Shown here: positions 5,915-8,717 of the stretch, one piece after another | Layout: each line of letters begins with the position of its first letter | Position numbering within the stretch: position 1 is the first letter of the stretch | NCBI GenBank assembly: GCA_002385415.1 | Contig: DGDL01000005.1 | Coordinates: 611-9,327 of the forward strand | Direction of reading: 5' to 3' | Length of the DNA stretch: 8,717 nt | Source: Clostridiales bacterium UBA3953 | GTDB lineage: Bacteria > Bacillota > Clostridia > Oscillospirales > CAG-272 | Position numbers and translations under genes: made by a program | Notes under the pieces: generated by a model | The model's input: the letters and a program-made list of their open reading frames with translations, nothing else | Told to the model about the DNA's origin: nothing | The model's database searches: none

Positions 5915-7411
5915 ATGAGACTTAAAGCATTACTTCTGGCCGTTATTTTGATGTTATCGGCCATTGTGACAGCGTGTTCGGACCAGAAAGACAGTGGAGC
6001 AAAGACAACAAACACAAACGATACGGCACCGGCCGGCGAACAGGAAACAACAGCAGATCCCGATTACACGTCCGATCTCCCCCAGCGTGATCTGGGAGGC
6101 TTGACAATAAATTTCCTGACGCCGAACTCAGAGCATGATCCTGACTGGGCCGTATGGTCGCCGCGCGATATATATGCCGAAGCCGAAAACGGCGAGACTA
6201 TAAACGACGCGGTGTTCAGACGCAACCGTATAGTCGAAGAGCTGTATAATGTGAAAATCGCAAATGACGATACAAACGATTCGCTTGGCAAACTGCAAAG
6301 AGCGGTTACCGCCAACGACCCCGTTTATGATGTGGTACAAATGCGTTTCAACACGGTATCGACGCCGATGACCAACGGCTACCTGCTTGAAGTTAAGCAT
6401 TTGCCGCACATAAACCTCGAAAAGAAATACTGGAACATTGAAGCCACCAAAGCCATGACGCTCGGAGGGCACATGTTCCTTTTAAATGGCGACATAATGC
6501 TGCTCGACAAAGACTCGTCCGGCATACTTATATTCAACAAGGTGATGCATCAGGACTTTAGGCTCCCCAATCTGTACGACATGGTGAAAAACTACTCATG
6601 GACGCTCGACAGTTTCTACGAAACGATAAAGGGCGTCACAAGTGACGTCGACGGCGACGGACAGCTTACCTATAAAGACAGATGGGGCTTTGTCGGATAC
6701 CGAGATACCCTGCCGGCCATGCTTGTCAGCGCCGGAGGACTGATTGCGACAAAAGATGAAAACGATTTCCCGGTCATAACCATTCTCAACGAGAAGGAAC
6801 TGTCAATCATCGATAAAATCTACATGATAATGTACGACAACAGCAACACATTCAATTTGCAGAAGCTGTATGCCCAGGGGTTCAGCGCGATTTATGCCGA
6901 GGCGCGAACCATGTTCAGCGAGCACCGTATTCTGTATTATTGGGTGAGATTGCGCGAAGTCGAAACCTTCCGCGGAATGGAAACCGATTTCGGCATGCTG
7001 CCGATGCCGATGTACGACGAGGCACAGAAACGCTATTACACCGCGCTCAACAGCTATGTGGGCACCACGCTTGCGGCGGTTTCTATATGCAGCTATCCCG
7101 AGGAGCTTTCCATAGTCCTCGAATCGCTTGCGGAACAGTCGCATAGGATACTTATGCCGGCATATTACGACATCAACCTCACAAGCAAAATCGCCCGCGA
7201 CGACGAGTCTGAAGAAATGCTCGATATTATCATATCGACCGGTGTTGTGGACATAGGCGCGGTATACGATTTTGGCGGTATATGCGGCCAGTTCATGGAA
7301 ATGTCGCTGACCGACAACCGCGACATAGTGTCAAGAATGCAAAAGCTCATGAAAGGCGCGGAAGCCGCAATCAATCGTCTTGTAAAGGGCATCGAAAAAA
7401 TCGAAGGATAA
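5915..7411 (+). CDS. Extracellular solute-binding lipoprotein with EF-hand-like loop
   Basis: A 498-residue lipoprotein with a basic start, hydrophobic core and lipobox V-T-A-C (C21), followed by a flexible Thr/Ala/Glu-rich linker to about residue 53. The remainder has the size and features of family-1-like solute-binding proteins of ABC importers: an INDAV segment near 96 in the first lobe, a lobe-crossing TDFGMLPMP stretch, and SBP-like helices. Residues 244-255 (DVDGDGQLTYKD) fit the EF-hand calcium loop at positions 1, 3, 5, 6, 8, 9 and 12; such loops occur in several sugar-binding proteins. It probably delivers a carbohydrate to an ABC permease, but the ligand cannot be read. ATG at 5915 follows AGGAGGAG. 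The next gene encodes a clear paralogue, starting 55 bp after the stop. No permease or ATPase gene is in the window. Confidence 0.85.
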   Translation: MRLKALLLAVILMLSAIVTACSDQKDSGAKTTNTNDTAPAGEQETTADPDYTSDLPQRDLGGLTINFLTPNSEHDPDWAVWSPRDIYAEAENGETINDAVFRRNRIVEELYNVKIANDDTNDSLGKLQRAVTANDPVYDVVQMRFNTVSTPMTNGYLLEVKHLPHINLEKKYWNIEATKAMTLGGHMFLLNGDIMLLDKDSSGILIFNKVMHQDFRLPNLYDMVKNYSWTLDSFYETIKGVTSDVDGDGQLTYKDRWGFVGYRDTLPAMLVSAGGLIATKDENDFPVITILNEKELSIIDKIYMIMYDNSNTFNLQKLYAQGFSAIYAEARTMFSEHRILYYWVRLREVETFRGMETDFGMLPMPMYDEAQKRYYTALNSYVGTTLAAVSICSYPEELSIVLESLAEQSHRILMPAYYDINLTSKIARDDESEEMLDIIISTGVVDIGAVYDFGGICGQFMEMSLTDNRDIVSRMQKLMKGAEAAINRLVKGIEKIEG

Positions 7412-7417
7412 AAGCTC

Positions 7418-7446
7418 TTGACGGCAAGTTTTAAATATAATAGATA
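7418..7446 (+). promoter_or_regulatory. Possible promoter between the two solute-binding protein genes
   Basis: TTGACG (7418-7423, five of six consensus) is followed after 17 bp by TAGATA (7441-7446), a poor -10. A better hexamer, TATAAT at 7436-7441, is only 12 bp away, too close to pair with this -35. The second gene may thus have a weak promoter of its own in addition to readthrough; no convincing terminator separates the genes. Confidence 0.35.
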
Positions 7447-7466
7447 GAATACGGGAGGGTATAGCC

Positions 7467-8717
7467 GTGAAACGAACGGTTCAAACAGCCTCGCTGTTTC
7501 TTGCATTTTTCATCCTGCTATCCAGCCTTCTGGCCTGTTCGGATCAGACAGGGCAGGGTGCCATGGTCGAAAAGCAAAATGACATCGAGACAACCGCCAT
7601 CCAGTCCGAGGAGACGACAAGATTATTGCCGGATCTTCCGCAACGAGACTTCGAAGGCTATACTTTCCGAGTTATAACCAGAGGTGAATGGGACGTACAC
7701 TGGATAACCAAAGACATATTTGCCGAAGAGCTGACCGGCGACCCGATAAACGACGCGGTTTACAACCGCAACAGCAAAATTTGTGAGCAGTATAACTTTG
7801 AAATTACAGACATCAGGGAATTTTCCGATTACACAGGCGCAGCTCAAAGGAGCATAGTCTCAAATTCCGACGATTACGACATGCTCGCGTTCACACTTAC
7901 TACGATGGGTTCATTTTCAACCGCCGGCTATGTGGTAGACTTGAAGACAGTCCCCTACATAGACCTTGAAAAGCCGTGGTACGACCAGAGTGTGAACCGG
8001 TCGATGTCTATTGCCGGCAGGCTTTATGCCACCACTGGCGAGCTTATGATAATGGACAACGACGCCACTTGGGCGCTGCTGTTCAACAAAAAGCTGGCCG
8101 AGGAACTTCAGGTTGGCAGCCTTTATGATGCCGTCAAAAACGGCATATGGACAATAGACATGCTGTATGAATGTGTCAAAAAAGCGCCGCGCGACCTTGA
8201 CGGCAACGGCACAATGGACGAGGCCGACCAGTGGGGCATACTCGGCGAAGGGTTTAACACCTTCGTACTGTGTGCGGGTGCCGGCGGTCGCGTTGTATCC
8301 AAAGACGAAAACGACCTGCCCTACATATCTATCAACACCCCCGAGTTTATTTCCGCGTTTGAAAAGGCGATTTTGATTAATGCACGCTATGGGGACGTAT
8401 GCTTCTATGTGTCCAATTACCAGGGAAAATACAGCAATGTATGGACCGAATGCATGGACGTGATGTTCTCGAGCGGTAAAGTGCTGTTCAATTTGGCCGG
8501 TATGAACCGCGTGACGCTTTTCCGCAGCATGGACACCGATTTCGGTATTATCCCGATTCCAAAGGGCAGCGAAACACAAAAGGACTATCACTGCGCGGTC
8601 AGCTGTTATAATGCGTCGTGCATAATGATACCCAAAACATCAGCCAACCTTGAGCGCACGGGTATTATAATCGAAGCGCTGTCGGCCGAATCGATGTACC
8701 TGCTTACCCCGGCTTAT
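7467..8717 (+). CDS. Second extracellular solute-binding lipoprotein, paralogue of the preceding gene (3' end cut by window)
   Basis: An uninterrupted frame of 417 codons running off the window. It starts with GTG at 7467, preceded by GGGAGGG at 7453-7459. The lipobox is L-L-A-C with C24. The protein is collinear with its upstream neighbour: DLPQRDFEG (56-64) against DLPQRDLGG, INDAV (94-98), TDFGIIPIP against TDFGMLPMP, and an EF-hand loop at 243-254 (DLDGNGTMDEAD) against 244-255. The last visible residue, Y417, aligns with Y417 of the neighbour, which continues 81 residues further, so about 80 residues are missing here. The cysteine count is higher than in the neighbour (for example CAVSCYNASC near 375). 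Divergence is high, indicating an old duplication or separate ligands rather than recent copying. Likely a surface sugar-binding component of an ABC importer; ligand unknown. Confidence 0.85.
   Translation, partial: MKRTVQTASLFLAFFILLSSLLACSDQTGQGAMVEKQNDIETTAIQSEETTRLLPDLPQRDFEGYTFRVITRGEWDVHWITKDIFAEELTGDPINDAVYNRNSKICEQYNFEITDIREFSDYTGAAQRSIVSNSDDYDMLAFTLTTMGSFSTAGYVVDLKTVPYIDLEKPWYDQSVNRSMSIAGRLYATTGELMIMDNDATWALLFNKKLAEELQVGSLYDAVKNGIWTIDMLYECVKKAPRDLDGNGTMDEADQWGILGEGFNTFVLCAGAGGRVVSKDENDLPYISINTPEFISAFEKAILINARYGDVCFYVSNYQGKYSNVWTECMDVMFSSGKVLFNLAGMNRVTLFRSMDTDFGIIPIPKGSETQKDYHCAVSCYNASCIMIPKTSANLERTGIIIEALSAESMYLLTPAY

Noticed and set aside
7412..7434. Possible terminator after the first solute-binding protein gene (CTTG-ACGG-CAAG-TTTT)
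   Set aside because: The stem has only four base pairs and overlaps the candidate -35 of the next gene; too weak to call.
7917..8591. Minus-strand open frame of 224 codons opposite the second solute-binding protein gene
   Set aside because: The plus strand carries a full collinear paralogue of the preceding protein here; the antisense frame has no family features.

Overview
The window looks like a piece of chromosome from a spore-forming anaerobic member of the Clostridia (Bacillota). Support for this: strong AGGAGG-type ribosome binding sites; vegetative-type promoters of the form TTGA..-17 bp-TATAAT; a LysM/GH18 protein of the spore-cortex-lytic SleL/YaaH type; an oxygen-sensitive radical SAM enzyme very similar to clostridial anSME; and Gram-positive-style lipoproteins. 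The species cannot be read from the sequence. No tRNA, rRNA, CRISPR array, insertion sequence or phage gene was seen.

Layout. (1) 20-1306, minus: two LysM domains plus a glycoside hydrolase 18 domain, probably a spore cortex or coat enzyme. (2) 1307-1543: divergent control region. On the plus side it carries three 11-bp-spaced TTTAA(C/A)(A/G) repeats followed by TACAAT, which looks like a phosphate-starvation (PhoP/PhoB) promoter. (3) 1544-4307, plus: a VTC-type polyphosphate polymerase, an 8-bp-overlapping DUF4956 membrane protein, and a lipoprotein with a Cthe_2159-like beta-helix, which also has its own internal promoter. (4) 4345-4390: a strong hairpin shared as terminator by converging genes. 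(5) 5751-4387, minus: an unrecognised 82-residue protein and, 3 nt later, an anSME-type SPASM radical SAM enzyme, driven by a clear promoter. (6) 5752-5914: a divergent promoter region. (7) 5915-8717, plus: two tandem, paralogous lipoproteins of the extracellular solute-binding type, each with a canonical EF-hand-like calcium loop. The second is cut by the window end.

How the genes may work together. The first plus-strand block reads as a polyphosphate system: a cytoplasmic TTM-fold polymerase, a four-helix membrane protein translated with it, and a secreted surface protein. The Pho-box-like promoter gives it a sensible input signal. The divergent second block pairs a putative formylglycine-generating enzyme, whose substrate is not in the window, with carbohydrate-type binding lipoproteins. 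This would fit scavenging of (sulfated) glycans, but no sulfatase or permease gene is visible, so that link is inference. The best candidates for something undescribed are the Pho-box/VTC/DUF4956/beta-helix unit and the small protein coupled to the radical SAM enzyme.
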